The notes below the pieces were generated by a model. That model was not told the DNA's origin and ran no database searches. It saw nothing but the letters and a program-made list of their open reading frames with translations. 10,913 nucleotides of DNA. Source: CADDYX01 sp045809925 (lineage in GTDB: Bacteria; Verrucomicrobiota; Verrucomicrobiia; Chthoniobacterales; UBA10450). Below, piece by piece: positions 1-7,309 of the stretch (positions are counted from its first letter, which is position 1; every line of letters starts with the position of its first letter). The position numbers and the translations under genes were made by a program. Location: assembly GCA_045809925.1 (NCBI GenBank), contig JBJMWX010000043.1, positions 1 through 10,913 on the forward strand, in the 5' to 3' direction.

Positions 1-227
1 ATATCAGCGGTCCGCACGGTGGCCATTGGTGGATCGAAGTGAACGATCGCAAGTTTAAGATGGGTCACGGCAAAATTCCCGACCCCAACGTCACATTCAT
101 CGTGAGTGATAACGACTGGGTCGCGATCTCGAACAACCAGCTCAGCGGCACCTGGGCGGTGATCACCGGCCGCCTCCACGTACAAGGCGACAAAGCGCTC
201 GCGCGAAAACTCGACGGCATGTTTTAG
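1..227 (+). CDS. SCP2-type sterol/lipid-binding domain protein, C-terminal part
   Basis: The 5' end lies outside the window. Codons are in frame from base 3, giving about 74 residues before the TAG at 225-227. The visible part has the tail of an SCP2 (sterol carrier protein 2) fold: a GGHWWIEV strand, an acidic SDNDWVAI strand, then GTWAVITGRLHVQGD and a final helix ALARKLDGMF. The order of strands followed by 'G-x-GD-ALA-KL' is typical of the SCP2 C-terminus, where a hydrophobic tunnel binds lipid or acyl groups. Bacterial members are often small stand-alone cytoplasmic proteins or tails of larger enzymes, and the missing N-terminus prevents choosing between these. A GTG at 39 could be read as a start but lies inside the domain, so it is unlikely to be real. 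The family call is good; the substrate is unknown. Confidence 0.72.
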   Translation, partial: ISGPHGGHWWIEVNDRKFKMGHGKIPDPNVTFIVSDNDWVAISNNQLSGTWAVITGRLHVQGDKALARKLDGMF

Positions 228-240
228 GCAGCACGCTTGG

Positions 241-265
241 AGGCGATGTTCCGCCATCGCCTTTT
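241..265 (+). terminator. Probable intrinsic terminator after the SCP2 gene
   Basis: GGCGATG (242-248) pairs perfectly with CATCGCC (255-261) around a 6-base loop, TTCCGC, and is followed by TTTT (262-265). A241 with T262 can extend the stem. It lies 14 bases after the SCP2 stop codon and before the end of the convergent gene at 317. The U tract is short, so efficiency may be modest. Confidence 0.6.
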
Positions 266-316
266 GACGCAGCCGCGCCGGCAACGACAGAGCGTCGCCC
301 TCCACTGCGCCCGTCC

Positions 317-1228
317 CTAGAATTTTGCCTTGAAGACGAGCCGCAAATACGGCGCCGGATCGGTCCGGTAATTTTCCCCCGCGCGGTGGAACTTGAATGC
401 CCGCTCCACCGCGTACCCTGCGCCGAGATCAAAGCAGATGTTGTCCGTCGGTGAGTAAACCACGCCCAGCCCGGTCCGATATTCCATGTAATCGACCTGC
501 GTGCCGCTCAGCTTCGCTACGTGCGGAATACCTTGGAATTCATCGTGGTCGTCGAGCCGGAATGAGCCGCCGAGGAGCTCACCACCGAGCCAGAAATCCC
601 ATTGGTTATTCGGCGAGTAAACGATCCGCGGCTCAGGCACCATGGCCACGGCGTGCCACTGCTTGTTAGGGGTCCAGATCAATCCGGCAAGCGGCACGAC
701 GGGGAGTCCGCCGCGCAAAAACGAGGCGTTCACCCCCGCGAAGAAATAGAGCTCATCATCACGCAGCACGAAAATGCGCGCCGCGGTGATCGGCACATCG
801 AACGAGGCACTGTTAATGTCGTTTTCGAAATAGAAGCCCGGCCGGATCTGGAAAAACGCGCCGATGTCCTCTCCGTGCATGTAATCGATGCCAAGCAACA
901 GAGCCGCGCTTTGCAGGTGATCGGGAATTGGCAGCGCGCTCGTCTGACCGAAATCGAAACGCTGGTAGGCCAGGCCGGCCCGAACGTACCAGTTGCCGGT
1001 CAGGAGAAAGCGATGGCCGTACTCGACCGAGTTTTCGAGTGCGTCCTGTTTGCCGAAGCTGCCGCCGTGATTCAGGTCGCTCTCGAAGACGTAACTGGTC
1101 TCCGTCTCGACGGTATCGATTGGCACGAAATGCGTGTCGACCGTTCGCGGCGTGGTCGACGAGATCTCCGGACCTGCCACTGCCGCTGAGGTGCAAACGG
1201 CTGCGATTAAGCCGACGACATACTTCAT
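317..1228 (-). CDS. Exported outer-membrane beta-barrel protein, function unknown
   Basis: The protein has 303 residues. Residues 1-18 form a signal peptide: MKY, a hydrophobic core and an A-V-A cleavage site before Gly19. The mature part is rich in alternating aromatic and hydrophobic strands (for example GNWYVRAGLAYQRFDFG, DLGAGYAVERAF) with turns between them. It ends YLRLVFKAKF, and a C-terminal Phe preceded by alternating hydrophobics is the usual sorting signal for the BAM outer-membrane assembly complex. The HFHRAGE-YRTDPAPYLRL end and the SPTDNICFDLGAGY strand resemble uncharacterised barrel proteins I associate with the DUF6268 group; that match is from memory. No catalytic motif is visible. 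The start is the ATG at 1226-1228, chosen because it leads directly into the signal peptide; no good Shine-Dalgarno sequence precedes it. It lies 44 bp downstream of the hydrolase gene on the same strand and may be co-transcribed. Confidence 0.8.
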   Translation of the reverse strand: MKYVVGLIAAVCTSAAVAGPEISSTTPRTVDTHFVPIDTVETETSYVFESDLNHGGSFGKQDALENSVEYGHRFLLTGNWYVRAGLAYQRFDFGQTSALPIPDHLQSAALLLGIDYMHGEDIGAFFQIRPGFYFENDINSASFDVPITAARIFVLRDDELYFFAGVNASFLRGGLPVVPLAGLIWTPNKQWHAVAMVPEPRIVYSPNNQWDFWLGGELLGGSFRLDDHDEFQGIPHVAKLSGTQVDYMEYRTGLGVVYSPTDNICFDLGAGYAVERAFKFHRAGENYRTDPAPYLRLVFKAKF

Positions 1229-1272
1229 GCGCGAGGATTGTAGCTCATTCGTTCGGCCCCGTGGGTGGAAAC

Positions 1273-2019
1273 TTAGATATGGATCGTCTCGCCAGGCTCC
1301 ATTGCGCGTAGCTCTGCCTCAACGCCGCGCTTTTTCATTTCCTCGCCGAGCTGCGCGGGCGTGCCCGTGAGCGCGGGGAACGTCCCATAATGAATCGGCA
1401 CCACGAACTTCGGTTTCACGAGTTCGACTGCGCGCGCCGCCCGCATCGGTCCCATCGTATAATGATCGCCCATGCAGACGAGCATGTAATCGATCGACTG
1501 CTCGAGCGGAACCAGCGCCATGTCGGAAAACAAATCCGTATCGCCGGTGTGATAAATTGTCGGGCCGCCGCGAATGGAAAGCACAACGCCGCTCGGGGTG
1601 CCGCCATAGACCGGCGGCTGGTCGTTGCTCGGCATCACTGCCGTGCCGTGCCACGCGGGCGTGAAACGCACGCTCACCTCGCCACCGAACATCCGCGCCG
1701 TCCCGCCAATATGGGCCACGAGCGAGCTGTCGTCGTCGTCCGCCGGAAAGCCGAGCGCGTTTCGCGCCGCGACGGCGCAATCAAATGTGCAGCAAAGTTT
1801 CGGCTTCGTTTTCTTGGCGATCTCAACCGCGTCGCCGACGTGGTCGAAATGAGCATGGCTGAGACAAATCACATCGGCGCGGTCAATGCTCTTGAGCATC
1901 TCTTCGCCGTTTTTCAGAAGCGGATTCTTCAGCCACGGGTCGATCAGAATGACGTTCCGCGAGGGCGTGGTGAGCTTGAAACCGGAGTGACCGAAGTAGG
2001 TGAGCTGGGTATTCGGCAT
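1273..2019 (-). CDS. UPF0173-type metal-dependent hydrolase (metallo-beta-lactamase fold)
   Basis: The protein has 248 residues, close to the usual 225-250 for this family. Motifs in order: TYFGHSGF near residues 7-14; IDPWL with Asp26; the metal-binding HAHFDH at 55-60; Trp123-His124; HTGDTD at 157-162; and IHYGTFP at 209-215. This is the full set of ligands of the metallo-beta-lactamase fold, normally binding two Zn, Mn or Fe ions. The IDPWL/HTGDT/IHYGTFP combination is typical of UPF0173 (YtkL-like) hydrolases, which are related to UlaG-type lactonases. No signal peptide is seen, so it is presumably cytoplasmic. The physiological substrate is not known for this family and cannot be read from the sequence. 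The ATG at 2017-2019 starts directly at the conserved N-terminus; no Shine-Dalgarno sequence is evident. It diverges from the DNA glycosylase gene across about 53 bp. Confidence 0.9.
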   Translation of the reverse strand: MPNTQLTYFGHSGFKLTTPSRNVILIDPWLKNPLLKNGEEMLKSIDRADVICLSHAHFDHVGDAVEIAKKTKPKLCCTFDCAVAARNALGFPADDDDSSLVAHIGGTARMFGGEVSVRFTPAWHGTAVMPSNDQPPVYGGTPSGVVLSIRGGPTIYHTGDTDLFSDMALVPLEQSIDYMLVCMGDHYTMGPMRAARAVELVKPKFVVPIHYGTFPALTGTPAQLGEEMKKRGVEAELRAMEPGETIHI

Positions 2020-2072
2020 GCGAAGAAGAATTGATTGGAGCGCGGCGAACGCAAGCCGCTAATCTGCGGCGC

Positions 2073-2705
2073 ATGCACGAGAAAGCGCATCGCCACCTGT
2101 CTGCGACTGACCAACGGCTCGCGCAGCTGATTCGGGAATCGATCCGCTACAATCTTCAGCCGGGCAAAGTACTGCGGCCGTTCGACGCACTCGCGGAATC
2201 GATTACCTATCAGCAGCTGAGCGGCAAAGCGGCCTCGACGATCTGGCGGCGGGTGCGCGCGATTTTCGGCAACCCTAAATTTCTCGACCCGAAAAAAGTA
2301 CTCGCGACCGCAGACGAAGTGTTCCGCGCCGCCGGCTTGTCGGGCAACAAGACCCTGGCGATCAAAGATCTCGCGCAGAAAACGCTCGAAGGCATCGTGC
2401 CGACCGCGCGCGCGCTCGTAAAAATGAGCGACGAAGAAATTATCGAACGGCTCACGCAGGTCCGTGGGATCGGCCGCTGGACAGTGGAAATGCTCCTGCT
2501 CTTTGACCTCGCGCGACCGGATGTCTGGCCGATTCACGACCTCGGCGTGCGCAAAGGTTTCGCGAAAACGTTCGGCAAACGCAAAATGCCGACGCCGCAG
2601 CAACTAATGAAACTCGGAGAAAGATGGCGCCCCTACCGTTCCGTTGCCGCCTGGTACATGTGGCGCGCGCTCGATACGAAAACGCCGCGGGAAAACAGGT
2701 CCTGA
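2073..2705 (+). CDS. DNA-3-methyladenine glycosylase II family protein (AlkA-type, HhH-GPD)
   Basis: It excises alkylated bases (3-methyladenine type) from DNA, the first step of base excision repair. From the ATG at 2073 it has 210 residues. An N-terminal helical part containing FDALAESITYQQLSGKAAS (38-56) is the characteristic AlkA-superfamily signature. The helix-hairpin-helix follows at about 126-145 (LTQVRGIGRWTVEMLLLF), then RPDVWPIHDLGVRKG, in which Asp156 is the expected catalytic aspartate. There is no Cys-rich Fe-S loop, unlike Nth. It lacks the extra N-terminal domain of E. coli AlkA and is nearer the short Mag1-like form. The frame is open back to a TTG at 2031, but residues encoded there (MIGARRTQ...) look non-conserved and that region belongs to the divergent spacer, so 2073 is preferred. 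The stop is 2 bp before the epimerase start, suggesting one transcript. Confidence 0.9.
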   Translation: MHEKAHRHLSATDQRLAQLIRESIRYNLQPGKVLRPFDALAESITYQQLSGKAASTIWRRVRAIFGNPKFLDPKKVLATADEVFRAAGLSGNKTLAIKDLAQKTLEGIVPTARALVKMSDEEIIERLTQVRGIGRWTVEMLLLFDLARPDVWPIHDLGVRKGFAKTFGKRKMPTPQQLMKLGERWRPYRSVAAWYMWRALDTKTPRENRS

Positions 2706-2707
2706 AG

Positions 2708-3655
2708 ATGCGAATTCTTGTCACCGGCGGCGCCGGTTTCATCGGCTCCCATCTGGCGGAAAGTCTGCTCGCGGCCGGCCACGAGGTCGCGCTTCTCGAT
2801 GACTTCAACGACTTTTACGACCCGCAGATCAAGCGTGCCAACATTCGCTCTCTCCGGCGCGGCGTCGTCGTGCACGAGGTTGACCTGCGTGACGCAGACG
2901 GCGTCCGCGCCATTTTCCGTGGCGCGCGATTCGACACGATCGCGCATCTTGCCGCACGCGCGGGTGTCCGGCCGTCAATCGCGGCCCCGCAGCTCTACTA
3001 CGACACGAACGTCACCGGGACGCTGCATTTACTCGAGGCGGCACGTGAGACGGGCGTGGAGCGTTTCATCTTCGCCTCCAGCTCATCCGTCTACGGGATG
3101 TGCAAACAGGTGCCGTTCTCGGAGGATCTTCATCTCACGCAGACGATCAGTCCATATGCCGCGACGAAGATCGGAGGCGAATTTCTCTGCTCAACCTATT
3201 CGCACCTGTATCAGATGCGCGTGGTCGCTCTGCGATTTTTCACGGTCTACGGGGCGCGGCAGCGGCCGGATCTGGCGATTCATCAATTCACGCGCAAGAT
3301 CGATCGCGGGCAGCCAATCGATCAGTTCGGCGACGGCACCACCCGGCGTGACTATACTTATATAGATGACATCATCAGCGGCATTGTCGCGGCGCTCGGC
3401 TACGACGGGCCACTCTTTGACATATTTAACCTCGGTGAAAGCGAGACGATCGAGCTGAAGGATCTGATCGGGGCAATCGAGGACGCGCTCGGGAAGAAAG
3501 CCACCATCAATCAGCTACCAGAACAACCCGGCGACGTGCCGCTGACCTGCGCCGATATTTCGAAAGCCCGCCGCCTGCTCGGTTACAATCCAACAACGCC
3601 GCTCAGCAAAGGATTGCCGAAATTCGTCGAATGGTACCGCCAGAACGGCGGCTGA
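2708..3655 (+). CDS. NAD-dependent epimerase/dehydratase, UDP-glucuronate 4-epimerase-like
   Basis: This extended short-chain dehydrogenase has 315 residues and probably interconverts nucleotide sugars (UDP-glucuronate/UDP-galacturonate or similar) for surface polysaccharide synthesis in the cytoplasm. The NAD-binding GGAGFIG is at residues 7-13, Asp31-Asp32 ends beta-2, the Ser cluster ASSSSVYG is at 123-130, and the catalytic pair Tyr150-x3-Lys154 sits in SPYAATK. RFFTVYG (176-182) and GTTRRDYTYIDD (210-221) are the usual C-terminal substrate-domain motifs of the UDP-GlcA epimerase/GalE-like branch. Exact substrate specificity cannot be assigned. The ATG at 2708 is chosen because the Rossmann strand MRILVTGG starts there; an in-frame ATG at 2624 would add 28 residues overlapping the glycosylase gene. 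Only 2 bp separate it from the glycosylase stop, so translation is probably coupled, although the two functions are unrelated. Confidence 0.88.
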   Translation: MRILVTGGAGFIGSHLAESLLAAGHEVALLDDFNDFYDPQIKRANIRSLRRGVVVHEVDLRDADGVRAIFRGARFDTIAHLAARAGVRPSIAAPQLYYDTNVTGTLHLLEAARETGVERFIFASSSSVYGMCKQVPFSEDLHLTQTISPYAATKIGGEFLCSTYSHLYQMRVVALRFFTVYGARQRPDLAIHQFTRKIDRGQPIDQFGDGTTRRDYTYIDDIISGIVAALGYDGPLFDIFNLGESETIELKDLIGAIEDALGKKATINQLPEQPGDVPLTCADISKARRLLGYNPTTPLSKGLPKFVEWYRQNGG

Positions 3656-3991
3656 GTCGCCATTTCGCCTTGCAATCTGGCCGTGACGGCGCCACTGTTA
3701 TTCCTTAGACGACGGGAATTACCTCGGGTTTTCACGGCGCCCGCTCTTACAGCAACTCAGAAATCCCTGTTTACGCGATGCAATATTTCGCCCTGATCCT
3801 GAATTGCTGGATGATTCGTGCGGCGCGCCCTTTCCGAGCAAAATCCCGGCAGGACGAGGCGGAGTTTCCAGCGGCAAGAGCTTTTGAGTTGCTTCAGCGC
3901 GCTTTGCAAAACGCGCGTGCCCGGAACCGTGCTCCGAAAGGATTCGGGGCGCTCCGCACACACAACAACCGGACAACAACTGAGGATCAAC
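3656..3991 (+). other. 336-bp gene-free stretch, probable promoter and 5' leader of the RRM gene
   Basis: No convincing gene is seen here. The reading frame of the downstream RNA-binding protein stays open back to a GTG at 3818, but the encoded residues look like random GC-rich translation. GCGCG (3897-3901) and CGCGC (3912-3916) flank CTTTGCAAAA, whose TTTGCAAA core is itself palindromic; this could form a small leader hairpin. The octamer ACGGCGCC occurs at 3686-3693 and again near 3735-3741. No clear -35/-10 pair was found. That this is a long untranslated leader is an inference. Confidence 0.4.
3982..3985 (+). promoter_or_regulatory. Shine-Dalgarno GAGG deciding the RRM protein start
   Basis: GAGG ends 6 bases before the ATG at 3992. 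This is the clearest ribosome binding site in the window, and it supports the short 177-residue protein over upstream in-frame starts. Confidence 0.7.
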
Positions 3992-4525
3992 ATGGCATCT
4001 CAATATTCGGGACGGGACGGCCGGCGTTCGCGCGGCGGTTCCCGCAGACGAGGCGGCGATTATCGGCCGCGCAACAATCAAGGCACGGCGAAGGCGCCGC
4101 AGAAGCAGTCGTTTTGGCAGAAAATCGTTGGATTTTTTGGAAGCGGAACACCGGCCGCGCCCGCGCGCTCCGCGCCGGTGGCGCGCAATGGTTCGGAGCC
4201 GCGCGAACAGCAGCAGCGCCAGCCACGGCAGGCGCGTAAGCCCGAGTCGGTCGAGGTCACTTCGCCGCGGCTTTACGTGGGCAACCTGTCGTTCGAGGCA
4301 ACGGAGAGCGATCTCTTCGAGCTTTTTAACGGGGTCGGCCACGTTCAAAACGCCGAAGTCGTGACCTACAAGCACAACCAGCGCTCGAAAGGTTTCGCGT
4401 TCGTCCAAATGCAGACGATCGAAGAGGCAACGCGTGCGGTGGCCGAGCTCCACGACAAGGAATTCCTCGGACGCAAACTCGTCGTGAGCGGCGCGAAATC
4501 GGCCGAGCATCATTCTGCTGCGTAA
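3992..4525 (+). CDS. Small RNA-binding protein: N-terminal Arg/Gly-rich tail plus one RRM
   Basis: The protein has 177 residues and presumably binds single-stranded RNA in the cytoplasm. Residues 7-28 are rich in Arg and Gly (GRDGRRSRGGSRRRGG...), an RGG-like basic segment. A short aromatic patch SFWQKIVGFFG follows (40-50), then a low-complexity Ala/Pro/Gln/Arg linker to about residue 90. The RRM spans about 93-167, with RNP2 LYVGNLSF (94-101) and RNP1 KGFAFVQM (133-140), including the aromatic residues that stack on RNA bases. Bacterial RRM proteins are usually about 80-110 residues with the glycine-rich part, if any, at the C-terminus, so this N-terminal extension is unusual. Start chosen by the GAGG at 3982-3985. 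It has its own long leader and a strong terminator, so it is probably monocistronic. Its RNA targets cannot be inferred. Confidence 0.9.
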   Translation: MASQYSGRDGRRSRGGSRRRGGDYRPRNNQGTAKAPQKQSFWQKIVGFFGSGTPAAPARSAPVARNGSEPREQQQRQPRQARKPESVEVTSPRLYVGNLSFEATESDLFELFNGVGHVQNAEVVTYKHNQRSKGFAFVQMQTIEEATRAVAELHDKEFLGRKLVVSGAKSAEHHSAA

Positions 4526-4564
4526 CGATCGGACGGGAAACTAACAGCCTCCTCGAGGGAGATT

Positions 4565-4611
4565 AACCGGGAGAAGCGGTGGTCATGCTGCCGTTCTCCC
4601 GGTTTGTTTTT
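4565..4611 (+). terminator. Strong intrinsic terminator after the RRM gene
   Basis: AACCGGGAGAA (4565-4575) pairs perfectly with TTCTCCCGGTT (4594-4604), an 11-bp stem. CGG (4577-4579) with CCG (4591-4593) can extend it past one bulged G. TTGTTTTT follows (4604-4611). It starts 40 bases after the RRM stop and separates that gene from miaA. Confidence 0.9.
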
Positions 4612-4639
4612 ACGGCGACAGTTTTCGTTCCGCGATTAT

Positions 4640-4643
4640 GAGG
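4640..4643 (+). promoter_or_regulatory. Shine-Dalgarno GAGG favouring the miaA start at 4650
   Basis: GAGG ends 6 bases before the ATG at 4650, the same geometry as for the RRM gene. The in-frame ATGs at 4638 and 4671 have no comparable site. Confidence 0.5.
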
Positions 4644-4649
4644 CGGTCG

Positions 4650-5630
4650 ATGTCTTCGCGTCCGGTCGACATGACAACGAACGCACACGTTTTCTACATC
4701 GTCGGCCCGACGGCGAGCGGGAAATCGGAAATTACAGCAGCTGTCGCTACGCGTTGTGATGCCGAGATTGTGGGCGCAGATGCGTTTCAGGTTTATCGCG
4801 GCCTCGCGCGATTGACGGCCCAGCCTGACGTCGCGCTACGCGCAGCCGTGCCGCATCACCTGATCGGCACCATAGACGTCACCGAAGAGATGTCGGCGGC
4901 GAAATTTGCGGAGTTGGCGCGGAGCGCGATTGCCGAGATTCGTTCTCGTGACAGAAATGTTATCGTCGTCGGTGGCAGCGGGTTATATGTCCGCGCCCTG
5001 ACCGACGGGTTCTCAGAGCGGCCGCCGGGCGATGCGAAGCTGCGGGCGCGTCTCGCCGAATTATCGTTGGGCGAATTGAACCTGCGATTGCGTGCGGTCG
5101 ATTCGAAAGCGGCAGCAAGGATTGATACGAACAACCGTCGCCGGGTCGAGCGCGCGCTGGAGATTTGTCTGCTCGGCGCCAAAGCCCCATCAGAACATCT
5201 TGTAGCGTCCGCCGTCCCCGGCGAAACAGGCCGCCAGTCCGGCTCAGTTGGCGACGCGCGGAGGACAACGCACGCAGCAGCCGGCGTGTTCGTCTTCCGC
5301 GACCGTGAAGACCTTTATCAGCGTATCAATCTGCGAGTGGAAAGGATGTTCGAAGAAGGCGTGGTGGAAGAAGTCCGAATGAGCAGAGGACTTGGTGCCA
5401 CGGCAGCACAGGCGATCGGCGCGCGCGAGATCCAGTCATTACTTCGCGGCCAAACATCGGGGCCGGAATGTATCGCGCGCATTCAGCAGGCCACGCGGCA
5501 TTATGCGAAGAGGCAATTGACCTGGTTTCGGCGCCAAAGTAATTTCGAGCCGCTGAATCTATCGCACCGTAGCACGGCCGAATCGATCGAATGGATCGCG
5601 CAGAAAGCGTGTCTTTCCTTCGCACGATGA
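4650..5630 (+). CDS. miaA: tRNA dimethylallyltransferase MiaA
   Basis: MiaA transfers the dimethylallyl group from DMAPP to N6 of adenine 37 in tRNAs reading UNN codons, stabilising codon-anticodon pairing. It has 326 residues from the ATG at 4650. The P-loop-like GPTASGKS is at 19-26, the substrate motif region ADAFQVYRG at 43-51, GGSGLYVRAL at 108-117, NNRRRVERALEI at 161-172, the DREDLYQRIN/RVERM segment at 218-233, and RQLTWFRRQ at 288-296. All are hallmarks of the family. The canonical DSxQVYxxxDIGTAKP stretch here reads DAFQVYRGLARLTAQP, a variant noted in the findings. Alternative starts at 4638 (four residues longer) and 4671 (seven shorter) are in frame; 4650 is preferred for its GAGG. 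The gene follows the RRM terminator and so needs its own promoter, and it is followed by hflX in the same direction. Confidence 0.94.
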   Translation: MSSRPVDMTTNAHVFYIVGPTASGKSEITAAVATRCDAEIVGADAFQVYRGLARLTAQPDVALRAAVPHHLIGTIDVTEEMSAAKFAELARSAIAEIRSRDRNVIVVGGSGLYVRALTDGFSERPPGDAKLRARLAELSLGELNLRLRAVDSKAAARIDTNNRRRVERALEICLLGAKAPSEHLVASAVPGETGRQSGSVGDARRTTHAAAGVFVFRDREDLYQRINLRVERMFEEGVVEEVRMSRGLGATAAQAIGAREIQSLLRGQTSGPECIARIQQATRHYAKRQLTWFRRQSNFEPLNLSHRSTAESIEWIAQKACLSFAR

Positions 5631-5650
5631 TGCCCAGCCGTTCTTCGGTC

Positions 5651-5698
5651 GGGATGGCTCTCCGAGCCGCCGAAGCGAGCGCGTCGGAGACGCATCCC
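5651..5698. repeat. 48-bp palindromic element with two alternative folds, in the miaA-hflX spacer
   Basis: GGGAT (5651-5655) pairs with ATCCC (5694-5698). Inside are two perfect small hairpins, GGCTC-TCC-GAGCC (5656-5668) and GCGTC-GGA-GACGC (5681-5693), whose loops TCC and GGA are complementary. Alternatively the whole can form one long hairpin: GGGATG with CATCCC-type pairing and TCTCCGA (5659-5665) with TCGGAGA (5684-5690) around a 2-base internal mismatch. There is no T tract, so it is not an ordinary terminator. It resembles dispersed REP-like intergenic palindromes, but only one copy is in this window. Confidence 0.6.
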
Positions 5699-5709
5699 TC
5701 CCTCGAGCA

Positions 5710-6981
<1,272 letters not shown>

Positions 6982-7024
6982 AGCTTGCTTGCCGCGTCTC
7001 CGCTCGCATGCAGGTTGAGTGGAA

Positions 7025-7309
7025 ATGGCACGGTGGGTCCAGAGCGTGTTTGAGCGCACCGGGTTGGCGGCTGTTCCAATGGTGAAGAAAGTCGTCGTCG
7101 CGGTCATCGGCACCACCGTCCTGTTAATCGGACTCGTTCTCATCGTTTTGCCCGGCCCGGCGATCCTCGTCATCCCGCTCGGTCTCGCCATTCTCGCGAG
7201 CGAGTTCGCCTGGGCGCGACGAGTGGTCCGGCGCGGGAAGGTTTTCGTCGGCCGGGTCCGTCGCGGCCGTTCGGTGAGAATTGTCGAACAAAACCGGCCG
7301 ACCACATGA
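7025..7309 (+). CDS. Small PGPGW-family-like transmembrane protein
   Basis: The protein has 94 residues. A basic N-terminus is followed by a transmembrane segment at about 23-42 (VVVAVIGTTVLLIGLVLIVL). A Pro-Gly-Pro turn at 43-45 comes next, then a second hydrophobic stretch ILVIPLGLAILASEFAWARR at about 47-66, and a strongly basic tail. LPGP followed by PLGLAILA-EF-WARR matches the PGPGW family of small inner-membrane proteins; here the motif is PGPAIL rather than PGPGW. Function is unknown. An in-frame GTG at 7019 would add two residues; the ATG at 7025 is preferred as the commoner codon, with an AGG at 7012-7014 upstream. Its TGA overlaps the ATG of nth (ATGA at 7306-7309), so the two are probably translationally coupled. 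Confidence 0.8.
   Translation: MARWVQSVFERTGLAAVPMVKKVVVAVIGTTVLLIGLVLIVLPGPAILVIPLGLAILASEFAWARRVVRRGKVFVGRVRRGRSVRIVEQNRPTT

Noticed and set aside
602..1189. 195-codon plus-strand frame antisense to the beta-barrel gene
   Set aside because: The opposite strand encodes a signal peptide, barrel strands and a C-terminal Phe; this frame shows no fold or motif.
1237..1242. TACAAT on the minus strand, like a -10 box for the beta-barrel gene
   Set aside because: No -35 partner at 16-19 bp was found, and it lies only 8 bases from the start codon. It could serve a leaderless transcript, but the evidence is too thin.
1390..2034. 214-codon plus-strand frame antisense to the UPF0173 hydrolase
   Set aside because: It is His/Arg-rich shadow translation, while the minus strand carries all the metal motifs.
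1944..2603. 219-codon minus-strand frame antisense to the DNA glycosylase
   Set aside because: It is Arg/Phe/Glu-rich without motifs, and the plus strand encodes a clear HhH-GPD protein.
3681..3690. Short hairpin after the epimerase gene (CCGTGACGG region) considered as a terminator
   Set aside because: The stem is only 4 bp and no T tract follows.
3818..3991. In-frame upstream extension of the RRM protein from a GTG
   Set aside because: The residues look random, and the GAGG at 3982-3985 positions initiation at 3992.
3719..4513. 264-codon open frame on the minus strand over the RRM gene and its leader
   Set aside because: It lies antisense to a clear RRM domain with its own Shine-Dalgarno sequence. 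The translation is Arg/Leu-rich with no recognisable motif, as expected of a GC-rich shadow frame.
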